Of a stretch of 64,000 nt of DNA, positions 61,923 through 64,000 are shown piece after piece (within the stretch, counting starts at the first letter, position 1; each line of letters starts with the position of its first letter). The notes under the pieces were generated by a model, which did no database searches, was not told the DNA's origin, and was given only the letters and a program-made list of their open reading frames with translations. This DNA comes from Edolisoma coerulescens (taxonomy: Eukaryota; Chordata; Aves; Passeriformes; Campephagidae), in NCBI GenBank assembly GCA_013397115.1, contig VWZW01006244.1:1-64000 (forward strand). The letters are read 5' to 3'. A program made the translations under genes and the position numbers.

Positions 61923-63399
61923 GGCTCTACTTACAAACAAATAAACATGAGGAAGTCCAGGGACTGGCTAGAGTGTGTGTGTGTACCTGCAAGAATGTCT
62001 CACCTGAGCAAGAGATGCTTCCTAAAGGCCAAGTGAGGGGATGGCTGAGAAGCCAGACAGGTTTTTTAAGTCTCTGCCAACTCCTTTCAGCCACAGGAGC
62101 CCTGCAGAAACAGCTGCTGCTTTCAGATCCTGACATTTCAGAGCTCACAGAGCCTCAGTGCTGGTCAACCCGAGAGCAGCTGCTCTGAGCAGCCTCCCCA
62201 GGGGCAGGAACACCTGCACAAGTTCTGTTTAATTGGCATTAAAAAAAAAAAGAGTGGAGAATCAAAACCTGTCAGTCTCATCTGCTGCTCCTTTCTCCTC
62301 CTCAGCTACTCAACGCTTCTAAGTTTTCTCTCAGTGCATCAACCATGTCGACCTTAGTAGTTTGGCTTAAGAGGGGAAGAAAAATTGAAAGGATTATCTG
62401 ATATCCAGGTGGTTCCCCTCATTCAGCATGGAAGCTCTCATCCTGGCATGTCTGTGGAACAACATTTCCATCAGAATTCCTGTAATGCTGTCTCAAACAT
62501 TTTACAGAGAAACATTTGTGCTTCCCTCTTTAGTCCATTCCTCAGGTGTGGATACTGCTTCCATTCCACTCCACTAAACAAAAAATCCCCAAAATGCAGA
62601 GAGTTTGGTTCATGCCACAGCCAGAGATAAAGATTTCCTGCTGTTTGAGACTCCTTTTGCCACCTGCATGTAAACAACTGTAATGATCTTGAAGGGTTGA
62701 TAGCTTAATCTCCTGGGAATAGTAAAGGTGAAAGGAAAATGTCAGGCTCTGACAGTAATTGCATAAGTATGATTAAACTAAACTGCTGCCTACAAACTTT
62801 GATTGTGGTACAGCAAAGGAAAATGAAAATTATTTCCTGCTTCGGAGCAGCACGGAGGAAAAAATACATCCTAATTTTTAATATATCAAGTGACAGAGGA
62901 ATGATACCTCAGCAGTTTATTTATACAAATCCATTTGGGGATTTAGAATTATAGCTCAAGTAGAGTATTTTCATTGTGCATTACCCAGAGCCATCAAGGC
63001 TATAATTTAATTTGGGAGAATGGAAAGAAGAGGAAAATGTGGATTAAAATGGTGCTGTGTGTGTAAATAAAGCAGGGCATAGTGCTAAATTACAGCAGTA
63101 TTAGGAGTAAACCATGATTATTTTAGAAGCTGTGGAAAGACAGCAGAAACATGACCTGCTTTTCTTTTTCCTCTCTATTCTGGAGGGAGATGGGAATACT
63201 TAGCTCAGCTCAGCAGTGTTTTCATCTGCCTTTGATTCAGCAGTGCTCTCACGTACTTATCCTCTTCAGTCCAGATCCACAACTCAGATAATCTGACCCA
63301 GCACCACTGACTTTACTGGAATCACACCAATTTACTCTATCTGAGAATTCGGCCTGCCCTGATTTCTTCTTCTTCTTCCTGTAGCAGTTTGTGGTTTCT
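61923..63399. other. Unique non-coding DNA
   Basis: It contains a short GTGTGT run near 61975 and an A-run near 62241. No gene is recognised; the plus frame 61760-62188 starts inside the CR1 and has no domain. Confidence 0.5.
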
Positions 63400-63467
63400 T
63401 GTTGCCTTGGCTCTCTTTTTTTTTTNNNNNNNNNNNNNNNNNATTTTTTTTTTTCACTTTTTTTAAA

Positions 63468-63509
<42 letters not shown>

Positions 63510-63526
63510 AGACTGTCAAGGCAACA
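63400..63526. repeat. Poly-T tract flanked by 10-bp inverted repeat, containing an assembly gap
   Basis: TGTTGCCTTG (63400-63409) and CAAGGCAACA (63517-63526) are exact reverse complements. Between them lie T runs (63416-63425, 63444-63454, and 38 T at 63470-63507) and 17 undetermined bases (63426-63442). The true length of the tract is unknown because homopolymers collapse in assembly. Confidence 0.85.
63426..63442. other. Assembly gap (17 N)
   Basis: A run of N inside a poly-T tract; the real size is not given by the sequence. Confidence 0.99.
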
Positions 63527-64000
63527 AAGGTTAATGTGTCAGGTTTTGCTTCCTGATTTAAGTCTTTAGGCTTGACTGAGGCCACGAGGGAATGACTTTT
63601 ACAAATTGCTCATTGGTTCTGTGAAAAAAACCTGATAACTTCAGAAGACTTCAGCTAATACACATCAAATAAATCCCCAATGGTTGATAAAAACCAGAAC
63701 ACACTCTCTACTGGAAGATGATAATAGTTCATAGTTGAACCCAGTCTGATCAGCTTTGTGTGTGCTGGAATGCTCAGAATCAAATATTTCAGACAAAAGT
63801 GCAAGAAAATCTGAAGTTGACGAACATAGCACGGTTTCAACTGTTCAAAGAGGTCCTGATCTTTTTCCTGGAACACTTTTATCTGTAAGTTTTCCCGAAA
63901 ATTCTCAGCTCCTTCTTATCCTGCAAAGGGCAGCTGGGTTGATAAAGAGTTGGGAACATGCAGAAGCATTTGCTAATCCATGTATAATACAGCCAAACGA
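63527..64000. other. Unique non-coding DNA
   Basis: Nothing is recognised; the minus frame 63655-63876 has no domain. Confidence 0.45.

Noticed and set aside
1..64000. CRISPR arrays, operons, tRNA/rRNA genes, prophage or bacterial defence systems
   Set aside because: None seen; the sequence is vertebrate genomic DNA with avian repeats.

Overview
The window looks like non-coding DNA from a bird, most likely a passerine songbird. The main evidence is about two dozen 5'-truncated CR1 LINE fragments ending in the avian ATTCTRTGATTCTRTG-type tail, plus short solo LTRs of endogenous retroviruses. No SINE families typical of mammals are present, and base composition is moderately AT-rich with few CpGs. 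The species call is an inference from repeat style and has not been checked by alignment.

I found no protein-coding gene, exon, tRNA, rRNA or CpG-island promoter that I can support. All open frames are short (169 codons or fewer), overlap one another on both strands, show no recognisable domain, and often run through CR1 copies or simple repeats. The window is therefore intergenic, or inside a very large intron; the sequence alone cannot separate these.

Layout. 1-46: 3' end of a retroviral LTR cut by the window edge. 0.9-1.17 kb: G/T-rich hexamer minisatellite. 6-9 kb: three CR1 copies and a GC-richer solo LTR. 12.3 kb: one CR1. 12.5-23.6 kb: 11 kb with no recognisable interspersed repeat. 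23.6-27.8 kb: dense CR1 cluster with one possible LTR. 30.5-36.4 kb: two solo LTRs of the family seen at base 1, in opposite orientation, mixed with CR1 pieces. 37.7-42 kb: CR1 copies including a near-identical inverted pair. 42-49.3 kb: no recognised repeat apart from one possible 28-bp CR1 tail. 49.3-51.2 kb: CR1 cluster holding the longest copy (about 950 bp, with decayed reverse-transcriptase codons). 51.2-64 kb: mostly unique DNA with three small CR1 copies and, near 63.4 kb, an assembly gap inside a long poly-T tract flanked by a 10-bp inverted repeat.

No undescribed multi-gene system is visible. The observations most worth checking are the three related LTRs with a clean 4-bp target duplication on one copy, the nearly identical inverted CR1 pair, the GGTTTT-type minisatellite, a spaced ATGCAT/ATGCAT POU-dimer-like site, several AT-rich unique stretches that resemble conserved non-coding elements, and the poly-T/gap structure.
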